DNA of 11,055 nt from an uncultured Eubacteriales bacterium (GCA_934394585.1 CAKRQU010000033.1:1-11055), one strand, 5' to 3'; shown: positions 4,559-11,055, counted from the stretch's first letter. The notes: generated by a model not told the origin, from the sequence alone. Numbers and translations: made by a program.

Positions 4559-5884
4559 ATGTTCAAATGTCCTGTATGCGGCTCCACTCAATATAAAAGG
4601 CAAAACGGAAAATACGTATGCAAATATTGCAATCTGCGTATAGGAGAGCGCGAGTTTGACGAAATAAGGCGCAAAGAAATCGAAAGCAACGGAAAATTCA
4701 TTTCTGAAACCATCGAAAAATTCATTTCCGAAACCGATGCTCTCTTTGCCCCCAAAAACGTATATTCCGATACTTTCGCGGAAAGCCTGAAAAAAGAAAT
4801 CGACGATGTGAAAAATCATATCGACGATACTTTTGTGAAAAAATTTGCAAAAATCGAATTCATGATAGAGCGCGAGCACGAGGAAAATGCGCGCGTGAGG
4901 GAAATAACGGCGGCAGAACAGCAAAACGCCCGCGAAAATATGGATTATCTCCGTGAAATCGCCCAAATTTACGGAAATGTCGGCGACGATCTCGAAAAAT
5001 CGGTGACGCATTTTCTGAATATGAATCCGCCGCAGTATCAGGCGGCAGCCGCAAAAATCCGCCTCTGCATCGAAAATTATGCCAGATATGCCTACGGCGC
5101 GGATCTCACCGATAAATTTCTCTTCCCCAAAAGCAATTTTGACAATAAACCCGATGCCGAAAGCAGAGAGGCGAATGTAAAAGATATTTTCAGATATTTT
5201 AAAATGCCCGAAAATCTCGCAAATACGCTTTTCGGTATATATAAGAAATGCAATCCCGCCGTGCACGGCAATATTTCCGCCATAGACGGCAAAGCCGACG
5301 ATTATCTCACCTCGGTAAAAGTGCTGAAAGAAAATAAAATCGACTGCGTCGATGCAAAGACGGGCATGCCCCTTTTGTACTCCGTATCCGACAGGCTGCT
5401 GAAGGAAAGGACAGACGCAGGCGACAAAATCGGTCCGGCTAAGATAAACGGCTTTTTCAACCGTCGCAAAGAGCAGGAAAACTACATGAAAAACAGCGGG
5501 ATCGAAATTCCCGAAGTGAATTTTGCAAGCGCCGCCGCGTACTATGAATATGTAAACAGCATAGACGCGGCAAAAGACGCCGATGCGTTCCCCACCCCCG
5601 AAACAACCACCGCTCCTGATATTCCCGCTCCCGAAGCAAAACAAAGCGCCGAAGCAAGGCACAGCGGAATAATAAGCAACAGCAAAAACTTTGCCGAGCG
5701 CGGATTCGGCTTTATCAAAGCAGACAGCGGAGAAAGCATTTACTTTCATGTGAGCAGTCTGCGCGATCCGTCGCAGGAAACGCTTATTGAAAACGGCGCA
5801 AAAGTTTCGTTCGTCGCAAAGCCTTCGGCATCGATAGGTCACGAAAATCAGCTCAACGCTTTTGACATAGTAGTAAATAAATAA
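4559..5884 (+). CDS. Zinc ribbon, DUF4145/HEPN-like and cold-shock domain protein
   Basis: 441 aa in at least three parts. Residues 1-28 form a zinc ribbon with Cys pairs CPVC (4-7) and CKYC (21-24). A helical linker carries a tandem KFISET repeat (46-51 and 54-59), then a charged coiled coil (75-135). Residues 160-240 hold an R168xxxE172 helix and, later, YKKCNPAVHGN (228-238) with H236, the pattern I associate with DUF4145/HEPN-fold domains. A Pro/Ala/Thr-rich linker (340-366) leads to a C-terminal cold-shock domain (369-441) with RNP1-like GFGFIK (382-387) and RNP2-like IYFHVSS (394-400). Cold-shock domains bind single-stranded RNA or DNA and some HEPN proteins are RNases, so nucleic-acid binding is likely and nuclease activity possible but unproven. 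Its place inside an ESCRT-like operon is unexpected. The gene starts 2 nt after the previous stop. Confidence 0.75.
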   Translation: MFKCPVCGSTQYKRQNGKYVCKYCNLRIGEREFDEIRRKEIESNGKFISETIEKFISETDALFAPKNVYSDTFAESLKKEIDDVKNHIDDTFVKKFAKIEFMIEREHEENARVREITAAEQQNARENMDYLREIAQIYGNVGDDLEKSVTHFLNMNPPQYQAAAAKIRLCIENYARYAYGADLTDKFLFPKSNFDNKPDAESREANVKDIFRYFKMPENLANTLFGIYKKCNPAVHGNISAIDGKADDYLTSVKVLKENKIDCVDAKTGMPLLYSVSDRLLKERTDAGDKIGPAKINGFFNRRKEQENYMKNSGIEIPEVNFASAAAYYEYVNSIDAAKDADAFPTPETTTAPDIPAPEAKQSAEARHSGIISNSKNFAERGFGFIKADSGESIYFHVSSLRDPSQETLIENGAKVSFVAKPSASIGHENQLNAFDIVVNK

Positions 5885-5908
5885 ATTTAAATAAGGAGAA
5901 ACAAAAAA

Positions 5909-7327
5909 ATGGAAGACAATTCGGTAATGGTAAACATCACTACGAAGGAAGGGTTGATCGACCTTTTCATGCGGATGGACAACGGAAGCTACGAGATAAC
6001 AGACGAGGAGCTTTTGCCCATACTTTGCGAATGGGGCAAAAAGGCGCTCGATGAAAAGGACCCTCACCTCGCCAGTCTGATAAGATCGCACGCAAAAAGC
6101 TACAACAGTCCCGATTCGAGGCTCGGCAGAGGCGACGCCTTCATATATTCCCAGCTTTCGAAATACGTGCCCGGGCTGATAGGATATTCCGATCTTCGGG
6201 AAAAAATCAGAGATGTGGTAAACGCAGGTTCCGAAAATTATGATGTATGGCTGGAGTGCCTTGCCGAATATTTTTCCGCTGCCGGAGTGGGCAAAGTACT
6301 CAATTTCTGGGAAGAAATCGACGAAATGCACCTCGATGATGATCGCAAAAAGAAGCTCCGCGAAGCATTCTGGGAAAATATAGTAGAAAATCCCGCTCTC
6401 CAAAGTGTTCTTGTGGTAGAGCTGCGAAACAACAAGCCGCTGTACACAACGCTTTGCAAATTCGCCGATGATAATAAATATACCATGCCATCACGCTTCA
6501 GCAGAAAAGAAATGAAGCTGAGTAAGAAGATAATGCGAAAAGAAGGGATAAAATACAAGTTCCTTGGCATGCGCTATAAATTAGGTTTAGACGGACTTGC
6601 TGTAACCACAATAATAAGTCTTGTCGCCATAGCGCTATGCTTCTTTTTCAGATATCTTCCTTTTGTAAAACCCGTTATAGTAAACAGTACCGATACCACC
6701 ATAGCCATAAACCAGATGAATACGCAGTACATAACCGACCTCGCCTCGTCGGAGTATGAAAGCAGCACATCCGCCTCCGGAACGGTAAAAACAATATTTA
6801 CCACATCGATATACAATAATTCCGGAAAAACCCTGAAAAATTTTTCGTATAAAGTAACCTTCTATGACAGCGAGCAGAACAAAATAATATCAAAGCGCTA
6901 TAAAATATCGGAGCCTGTCGCACCAAACGAAACAAAAGTCTTTACAAACGAGCTCGAACACGTTTCCTCCACAGGCGCCACGGTATCGTCAATAAAAGTG
7001 GGCGCGGCAAAATTCGGTTTTGAAAGAAGCCTGAAACTCGGCTGGCAGATAGTCATCGCAGCTGCCTTGAATATATTGCTTGGACTTCTTCTTGACAAAT
7101 TTGATTCAGAGCCTATTTTCGGCATGATTGCCACAGTATTGAATGTATGTTTATACCTGCTTTTCGCCACAAACTATATTTATATATTCCTGCTGCTGTT
7201 GCCGATGATATTCTATTTGATTTACAGCACTATGTTTGATTATGGGGACGTGCCGGTAGTCGGCGTCATTACCATACTCATCAGTATCGCCCCTGTGGTA
7301 TTCCATGTGCTCCGCTTTTTCATGTAA
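5909..7327 (+). CDS. Membrane protein with cytoplasmic helical and extracytoplasmic beta domains
   Basis: 472 aa, with AAGGAG (5893-5898) 10 nt before the ATG. Residues 1-195 are soluble and helical, with no family I recognise. A strongly basic stretch (199-224) precedes the first membrane span (228-250), which predicts a cytoplasmic N-terminus. Residues 255-372 are polar and beta-rich (ASGTVKTIFTTSIYNNSGKT at 289-308, then FSYKVTFYD at 312-320), resembling an Ig-like or FxLYD-type sandwich outside the membrane. Four further hydrophobic segments follow at about 378-396, 402-420, 423-440 and 447-470. The only integral membrane protein of the operon, it is a natural anchor or envelope sensor for the soluble ESCRT-like, SPFH and ATPase proteins, much as YdjG/YdjH are proposed for B. 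subtilis PspA. That role is inference. Confidence 0.75.
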   Translation: MEDNSVMVNITTKEGLIDLFMRMDNGSYEITDEELLPILCEWGKKALDEKDPHLASLIRSHAKSYNSPDSRLGRGDAFIYSQLSKYVPGLIGYSDLREKIRDVVNAGSENYDVWLECLAEYFSAAGVGKVLNFWEEIDEMHLDDDRKKKLREAFWENIVENPALQSVLVVELRNNKPLYTTLCKFADDNKYTMPSRFSRKEMKLSKKIMRKEGIKYKFLGMRYKLGLDGLAVTTIISLVAIALCFFFRYLPFVKPVIVNSTDTTIAINQMNTQYITDLASSEYESSTSASGTVKTIFTTSIYNNSGKTLKNFSYKVTFYDSEQNKIISKRYKISEPVAPNETKVFTNELEHVSSTGATVSSIKVGAAKFGFERSLKLGWQIVIAAALNILLGLLLDKFDSEPIFGMIATVLNVCLYLLFATNYIYIFLLLLPMIFYLIYSTMFDYGDVPVVGVITILISIAPVVFHVLRFFM

Positions 7328-7345
7328 GCAAAAAGGAGATATATC

Positions 7346-8341
7346 ATGAATAAAACAGCCCTTTGCATAAAAATGCTGGAGGTGCTTTACAGTCGCGATC
7401 TCGTCACGGTTTCGGAGCTCGCCGAAATACTCGAAACAAATCCGCGAAATATACCCGAATACAGAAAAGAGCTGGAGTATGCGGGATATATGATAACGGT
7501 AGTCCCGGGCAGATACGGCGGATACAGGCTGCAAAAAAGCAGTCTTTTCCCCGCCGTAAAGCTCGACGATACGGAGCAGAAAGCTCTGCTCGCGGGATAT
7601 GATTATCTGCGATCGCGCAATGATTTCATGAAAAAGAGAGAATTCGGCTCTGCCATGGCAAAATTTGCGGCGGCTTCTTCTCATTCAAATGATATCATAC
7701 AGACCACTGTCATCGACAAACGCCCGCTCGCCATGCCTGAAAGCGAGATAAAGCGCCGCTACGACGCCATGGAAAAATGCATAAAAGAGCGCCGCGTGCT
7801 CGAATTGAAATATCTCACGTCATACAACGCGGTGAAAAAAAGAATTATACATCCGTATAAGCTTTTTATGATGAACAATGCATGGTTTACACTGGCATAC
7901 TGCGCATATCCGAATAAAGGCACATCGCAGTTTCTCATATATAAATTAAACAGAATAATCGATTTTAATATCACAAACGAAATTTTCAGAATATCGCTTC
8001 TCTATAATGAAAACGACTTTTTCGATGAAAACGGACTGAAATCCGGCGGTGACTGGTATGCATACAACAATAAAGAATCCCACAGCTGGTATCACATAAA
8101 GCTGAAGCTGACGGGCAGACCCGCCATGACCGTAAAAGAATATATAAACGGCAGAAATCAGAAAATCAATGCCGTGGACAGCAATACCACCATTCTGGAA
8201 TGCGATATGGAATATCGCTACAATACGATACAGTTTGTCCTCGGTTTCGGCGGCGACTGCGAGGTATTGGAGCCGGAATGGCTGAAAGCCGAAATAAAAA
8301 GCGAAGCGGCAAAAATGATTGCATTTTACGAAAAGCAATAA
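7346..8341 (+). CDS. WYL-domain transcriptional regulator
   Basis: 331 aa, AAAAGGAG (7331-7338) 7 nt before the ATG. Residues 5-63 form a winged helix-turn-helix of the HTH_11/DeoR type (TVSELAEILETNPRNIPEYR at 21-40, then wing VPGRYGGYRL at 53-62). Residues 140-206 form the WYL domain: RRVLELKYL (149-157), RIIHPYKLFMMNNAWFTLAY (166-185, with WFT in place of WYL) and a closing FLIYKLNRI (196-204). Residues 248-328 match the C-terminal WCX extension (YHIKLKLTG, then EPEWLKAEI). WYL proteins sense ligands, often nucleic acids or nucleotides, and control stress, DNA-damage and anti-phage operons. As the last gene of the operon, 12 nt before its terminator, it probably autoregulates; the palindromes at 810-838 and 967-995 are candidate operators. 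Confidence 0.9.
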   Translation: MNKTALCIKMLEVLYSRDLVTVSELAEILETNPRNIPEYRKELEYAGYMITVVPGRYGGYRLQKSSLFPAVKLDDTEQKALLAGYDYLRSRNDFMKKREFGSAMAKFAAASSHSNDIIQTTVIDKRPLAMPESEIKRRYDAMEKCIKERRVLELKYLTSYNAVKKRIIHPYKLFMMNNAWFTLAYCAYPNKGTSQFLIYKLNRIIDFNITNEIFRISLLYNENDFFDENGLKSGGDWYAYNNKESHSWYHIKLKLTGRPAMTVKEYINGRNQKINAVDSNTTILECDMEYRYNTIQFVLGFGGDCEVLEPEWLKAEIKSEAAKMIAFYEKQ

Positions 8342-8352
8342 AAATCAAAAAA

Positions 8353-8386
8353 ACGGGGAATCCTGCGGATTCTCCGTTTTTTCTTT
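8353..8386. terminator. Strong bidirectional terminator between convergent operons
   Basis: An 11-bp stem (ACGGGGAATCC with GGATTCTCCGT, one G-T, loop TGC) is followed by six T and CTTT on the plus strand. On the minus strand it is followed by a run of seven T. It closes the seven-gene plus operon and the three-gene minus operon ending at 8423. A small extra CGCG-ended hairpin lies near 8391-8404. Confidence 0.92.
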
Positions 8387-8422
8387 ATATCGCGCTCATG
8401 CGCGGACATTCCTTTCCATGCT

Positions 8423-9379
8423 TTATTTCTTCCCTGTCTTCTTTTCCCAGAAATCCGCTCCGTTTATGTAAATATCATATAGTTTTTCGTATGACAAAAT
8501 ATTATTTTGGCGCGCACCACCGTTTCGCGTAGGCACGGGCGGCTGCACTACGCCCATATATATTCCGAGCGCGCAGACAACAAACCAATTCGGGAAATAA
8601 AACAATATAAGCATCACCGCAAAAAATGACAGATAATAAATCCCGAGTATGATATAAGAAAGCCATTTTTTCGGAAGGATTTTGTGCCAGAAACGATAGC
8701 CTACGGCGTATTTGTCGGATATCAGCATCCATACGGTGCCGAGCACAACCCATATCGCCGCAAAAACCGCAAACCGCGCGACGGAAATACCCTGTGCATT
8801 GCAAAGCAACACCACATAAAACGGAACAGCAAGAATTATCGCCGCTATGGCAAGTATCACCGAAAGCAATGATTTCGCGCCCGTGATTTTTATATCACTT
8901 CCCTTTCCGCATGCTTTTATTTTCGATACGGCGCAGAAAGGAGCGCCCGATAAAACAATATGTTTTCCGCCTTTTGTATAAATAATCAGTCGGAAAGGCT
9001 TTGCAATATCGCTTTTGAATTTCGGTTTCGAATCCATGGCATATTCGATTTTTTCTATGGTTTCATAGCGGATTTTGCCTTTCGGATAATAAATTCCTTC
9101 TTTTGCGAGGACACATACGATCCTGCCGAAAAACCGCTTATTCAGCGCCCGCATGATAAGAAAAGGCAATGAAAAGCCGACGCAGACCATGACCGATGTG
9201 CGAAACGCAGACAGCCACTCCGCAAAATCAAATTTCCCTATTCCCCACGAAATCACCAAAATAGCATAAGGAACGGCAAGCATCACGGAATACAGAAAAA
9301 TCAAAGGGACATCAAAATATATGCGGCGCAGTTTTTCCCCGTCAATATTTTTCAGACTGCGGTTTTCATCCGATACCAT
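8423..9379 (-). CDS. Polytopic membrane protein with PH-like domain
   Basis: 318 aa from ATG at 9379. This start is chosen because AAAGGGA lies 7 nt upstream and because it leaves 31 nt after the preceding stop; an in-frame start at 9463 would overlap that gene by about 50 nt. Two membrane spans (about 22-46 and 57-78) precede a soluble beta-rich domain (82-166) with ILAKEG-type opening (VCVLAKEGIYYP at 88-99), YETIEKIEY (105-113), FRLIIYTKGGKHIVL (129-143) and a helix rich in Lys, which matches the pattern of small bacterial PH (bPH-like) domains. Four more spans follow (168-192, 202-221, 239-261, 263-279), then a cytosolic tail. It is the last gene of the minus operon. Its function is unknown; PH-like membrane proteins often act in envelope processes. 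Ligand or partner cannot be deduced. Confidence 0.7.
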   Translation of the reverse strand: MVSDENRSLKNIDGEKLRRIYFDVPLIFLYSVMLAVPYAILVISWGIGKFDFAEWLSAFRTSVMVCVGFSLPFLIMRALNKRFFGRIVCVLAKEGIYYPKGKIRYETIEKIEYAMDSKPKFKSDIAKPFRLIIYTKGGKHIVLSGAPFCAVSKIKACGKGSDIKITGAKSLLSVILAIAAIILAVPFYVVLLCNAQGISVARFAVFAAIWVVLGTVWMLISDKYAVGYRFWHKILPKKWLSYIILGIYYLSFFAVMLILFYFPNWFVVCALGIYMGVVQPPVPTRNGGARQNNILSYEKLYDIYINGADFWEKKTGKK

Positions 9380-9410
9380 TTTTTCATCCCTTTCGCTTTT
9401 TTGCAAAAAT

Positions 9411-9818
9411 TTATTTTTTATTGTCGCCGCTATCCCGTTCGCTGTCGCATTCCAGCTTTTCACTTACAAAATATGCCTGTATCGTGCTTTCGGCGATCAA
9501 TACGGACTCCTGGCGGAAAAATGCGCAAAGATCTTTTGCAATATCGTTTACCACAGACTTTCCTACGTCAATAAGAGTAAGCACCAGGCAGGTTTCCTTT
9601 GCATACATCCCGTTTTCGTAAATATATCCGCCTTCCTGCACGCAAAAAGAAAACGGCACCTTGTATGAATAGCATACTTTGCGAAGCACGCTGATATATT
9701 TTTCGTTTTCAAAAAGTTGCGTATTTGTCGTCAGATCATTCAGTCCTATGTATATTTTCGATTCGATCATGTTTTCATTCTTCCTGTTTTTCGGATAATT
9801 TCGGTAATATGCAGGCAT
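9411..9818 (-). CDS. Small alpha/beta protein, possibly DUF3574/PII-like
   Basis: 135 aa from ATG at 9818, with AGGAG (9827-9831) 8 nt upstream; a GTG three codons earlier lies on the binding site and is less likely. An internal Met at residue 17 starts the compact core MIESKIYIGLNDLTT. The core reads as alternating strands and helices: KIYIGL (21-26), a helix with KYISVLRKV, a glycine turn CVQEGGYIYENG, ETCLVLTLIDV, a helix SVVNDIAKDLCAFFRQ and ESVLIAES. The G-x-Y-x-x-x-G turn with a later FRQESVL is what I recall of DUF3574/PII-like ferredoxin-fold domains. No signal peptide or membrane segment. Middle gene of a three-gene operon; ATG 9818 lies 11 nt after the upstream stop. The family call is tentative. 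Confidence 0.55.
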   Translation of the reverse strand: MPAYYRNYPKNRKNENMIESKIYIGLNDLTTNTQLFENEKYISVLRKVCYSYKVPFSFCVQEGGYIYENGMYAKETCLVLTLIDVGKSVVNDIAKDLCAFFRQESVLIAESTIQAYFVSEKLECDSERDSGDNKK

Positions 9819-9829
9819 AAATTTCACTC

Positions 9830-10333
9830 CTATGCAAGCTCCGTTTCAAAAAATTCTTTTTTCGGGCGGACAAATCTCAGCGATATCCAGTCAAATCCGA
9901 TGGATTTTGCATCTTCCCAATCCATCGCGCCATACATCAATTTTACTTTGTTTCCCTCAAAATCATAGCATTCTTTTTCTTCTTCATAATCAATGGAATA
10001 TCCCAGCCGGATTTGGATTTCGCCGCTGTATTTTTCATATTTTACAAGACTACGCTCCGGCGCGTCCTCGTATTCATTGCAAAACATGGCATCATAGCCG
10101 TGCTTTGCCCCGTCAAAAACCGTAAACTCCTCGCCGGAAATCGGGTCTTTTGCAACGATAAGACAAGGAAATTCCCCATCGGTTATAAAAGGCGTACCTT
10201 TACTTACGATGATTTTCCCGTAATAAAATATGTCCAGATTTGTATTTCCCGCAGAGGAAGCAAGGATAGCCGTCGTTTTATCTTTCGCTTCTTTGATTTT
10301 TTTGAGATTGTCTTTCAGATAATACGGAATCAT
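9830..10333 (-). CDS. Hypothetical acidic soluble protein, 167 aa
   Basis: ATG at 10333 follows a G-rich ribosome binding site (GGGGGAA) about 5 nt upstream and a consensus promoter at 10368-10396. The protein is soluble, without signal or membrane segments. An N-terminal basic helix (LKDNLKKIKEAKDK, 6-19) is followed by a beta-rich body (ILASSAGNTNLDIFYYGKII at 23-42, then FPCLIVAKDPISGEEFTVFD at 55-74) and acidic clusters (NEYEDAPE, IDYEEEKE). I do not recognise a family. Its size, acidity and strand-rich centre resemble immunity-type or SMI1-like folds, but nothing specific supports that. First gene of the minus operon with the DUF3574-like and PH-like membrane proteins. Confidence 0.7.
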   Translation of the reverse strand: MIPYYLKDNLKKIKEAKDKTTAILASSAGNTNLDIFYYGKIIVSKGTPFITDGEFPCLIVAKDPISGEEFTVFDGAKHGYDAMFCNEYEDAPERSLVKYEKYSGEIQIRLGYSIDYEEEKECYDFEGNKVKLMYGAMDWEDAKSIGFDWISLRFVRPKKEFFETELA

Positions 10334-10367
10334 ATTATTCCCCCACAGATTTCAATTTGTCGATATC

Positions 10368-10396
10368 ATGATATCATAAATCCGCCTGATTGTCAA
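10368..10396 (-). promoter_or_regulatory. Promoter of the minus operon with overlapping palindrome
   Basis: On the minus strand, consensus TTGACA (10391-10396), 17-nt spacer and TATCAT (10368-10373) preceded by TGA (extended -10). The start would be near 10361, 28 nt before the ATG at 10333. A perfect 14-bp palindrome GATATCATGATATC (10362-10375) covers the -10 and start site, so a repressor bound there would block transcription. The self-complementarity may also be a by-product of the -10 sequence. Confidence 0.8.
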
Positions 10397-10505
10397 TCCC
10401 GCTGCACTCCGGCGAAAGTTTCACGACTGCTATTCTTCCGGACTTCAGCACCACGCTTGCAAACGAGCTTATGTATATTACGTTCGAAAGTTTCTTAGCG
10501 TTCAT
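10374..10505 (-). CDS. Possible 43-aa ORF
   Basis: ATG at 10505 is preceded by GGAAAGGAAGG, purine-rich but ending directly at the start codon, so the spacing is short. The peptide starts MNAKKLSNVIYISSFASVVL and continues with a short strand-like VAVVKLS-type segment and SGIDNQADL. No family recognised. Its last codons overlap the promoter at 10368-10396, which is unusual for an active gene. It may be a small protein, a leader ORF, or the decayed 5' end of a lost gene. Confidence 0.35.
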   Translation of the reverse strand: MNAKKLSNVIYISSFASVVLKSGRIAVVKLSPECSGIDNQADL

Positions 10506-10525
10506 CCTTCCTTTCCATAGAAATA

Positions 10526-10556
10526 AGCCAAACGCTCGGTCCCGCAGCGTTTGGCT
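10526..10556. promoter_or_regulatory. Perfect 11-bp hairpin, loop 9 nt
   Basis: The arms AGCCAAACGCT and AGCGTTTGGCT enclose CGGTCCCGC. Neither side has a T tract, so it is not a typical intrinsic terminator. On the minus strand it lies in the leader of the 43-aa ORF. It could be a structured leader element, an mRNA-stability hairpin, or a protein-binding palindrome. Confidence 0.6.
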
Positions 10557-10613
10557 ATGTATGAGATTCGGTTGGACAAACCGGAATTTATTTAACCAAG
10601 ACAATAACATAGT

Positions 10614-10641
10614 ATTTTATATAATTGATGTTATATTTCAA
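10614..10641 (-). promoter_or_regulatory. Possible promoter upstream of the hairpin and 43-aa ORF
   Basis: On the minus strand, TTGAAA (10636-10641) and TAAAAT (10614-10619) are separated by 16 nt. The surrounding DNA is very AT-rich, so chance matches are likely. Confidence 0.4.
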
Positions 10642-10664
10642 TATATCTTCCGCTTTAATAAACG

Positions 10665-11055
10665 TTAATGATTTCGGATGACCGATTCACTCTTTATTTC
10701 AAAAGCGATTTTGCCGTCCGATATTTTATACTCCACCGCATATTGATACCCCACAATGGGAATCTCCATTGTATTATCGGCTTTATCAAATAAGCACAGA
10801 CTCAAGGAAAACTCTCCGCTTGTTTTATCGAAAAAACTGTTTTCAAAATGCAAAGTAGCTTCTTTTTTATAATCATAGTTACCGTCCGAAACGGCAAAAG
10901 AATAATCGTCTTTATCAAGACCTTCAATGCTTTGTAAAACCGACGGAGCTTTGCCACTATTGTCGGATGCTAAAAAAGCCGCTTTATAATTTTCAAGGTT
11001 TGTAGAGTTTATTCCATAACGAACAGTAATGGAAACGGTATCAAGCGAGAACAAT
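10665..11055 (-). CDS. C-terminal part of an unrecognised protein (truncated by window edge)
   Basis: An open frame of about 129 codons ends with TAA at 10665-10667 and runs to the window edge without a credible start (the outermost initiator-like codon is a TTG with no visible ribosome binding site), so the true start lies outside. The visible part is polar and beta-rich: VSITVRYGIN, YSFAVSDGNYDYKKEATLHF, GEFSLSLCLFDKADN, YAVEYKISDGKIAFEIKSES. This resembles a small beta-sandwich or the C-terminal domain of a surface or extracytoplasmic protein, but no family is recognised and the N-terminus with any signal is missing. No clear terminator follows the stop. Confidence 0.65.
   Translation of the reverse strand, partial: LFSLDTVSITVRYGINSTNLENYKAAFLASDNSGKAPSVLQSIEGLDKDDYSFAVSDGNYDYKKEATLHFENSFFDKTSGEFSLSLCLFDKADNTMEIPIVGYQYAVEYKISDGKIAFEIKSESVIRNH

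Noticed and set aside
4460..6403. A 647-codon open frame on the minus strand
   Set aside because: It lies antisense across the zinc-ribbon/cold-shock gene and the membrane-protein gene, has no ribosome binding site or domain, and its His/Phe/Tyr-rich translation is typical of a mirrored frame. The plus-strand genes have motifs and good ribosome binding sites.
9380..9463. Upstream in-frame start for the PH-like membrane protein
   Set aside because: It would overlap the preceding gene by about 50 nt and lacks a ribosome binding site. ATG 9379 fits the 31-nt intergenic gap with its own site.
1..11055. CRISPR array, rRNA, transposase or phage genes
   Set aside because: No regularly spaced repeats, no rRNA-like stretches and no transposase, integrase or phage structural motifs were seen on either strand.

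Overview
The window looks like a chromosomal segment of a low-to-mid GC Clostridia-type Firmicute, probably an uncultured gut lineage. The basis is strong AGGAG-type ribosome binding sites before almost every gene, TTGAAA/TATAAT promoters with extended -10 elements, frequent ATA isoleucine codons, AT-rich intergenic DNA, a tRNA-Pro, and WYL and SPFH proteins of familiar Firmicute type. No phage structural genes, transposases, CRISPR arrays or rRNA are visible.

Layout. (1) 1-425: a complete tRNA-Pro(CGG) on the minus strand with its own promoter and terminator. It is followed by about 200 bp of non-coding, hairpin-bearing DNA and a second 49-bp copy of the tRNA 3' end plus downstream flank, which is the footprint of a duplication or integration at a tRNA end. 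(2) 516-776: a small lysine-rich protein gene on the minus strand with a clear promoter. (3) 780-1214: a regulatory region with two copies of a TTAATAyCACATT-type palindrome, a 24-codon ORF with a good ribosome binding site, an extended -10 promoter and a structured 5' leader. (4) 1215-8341: seven plus-strand genes separated by 2-25 nt and closed by a strong bidirectional terminator, read here as a single operon. (5) 8423-10396: three minus-strand genes behind a TTGACA/TATCAT promoter, ending in a membrane protein with a PH-like domain. (6) 10400-11055: a possible 43-aa ORF with a structured leader, and the C-terminal part of an unrecognised protein cut by the window edge.

The seven-gene operon is the centre of interest. 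Read by eye, it encodes a bacterial ESCRT-III/Vps4-like membrane-remodelling system. Gene 1 looks like a Vps2/Vps24-type ESCRT-III subunit ending in a MIM1-like motif. Gene 2 is a Vps4-like AAA ATPase with an N-terminal MIT-like helical domain, the expected partner of that motif. Gene 3 is an SPFH/band-7-like protein of the YdjI type. Gene 4 is a coiled-coil protein whose N-terminus and helix order resemble Snf7/CHMP4, a candidate second ESCRT-III subunit. Gene 5 joins a zinc ribbon, a DUF4145/HEPN-like helical domain and a cold-shock domain. Gene 6 is a membrane protein with a large cytoplasmic N-terminus, an extracytoplasmic beta-rich domain and about five membrane spans. Gene 7 is a WYL transcription factor, a plausible regulator acting through the palindromes upstream.

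The inferred working model is as follows. The membrane and SPFH proteins mark or sense a membrane site, the two ESCRT-III-like subunits polymerise there, the ATPase remodels or disassembles the polymer through MIT-MIM contact, the RNA-binding-type protein adds a nucleic-acid-linked function, and the WYL protein controls expression. The parallel with the B. subtilis pspA-ydjGHI envelope-stress operon suggests envelope stress or phage-damage response. That role is inference; the domain calls rest on motifs visible in the translations, and no profile search was possible.
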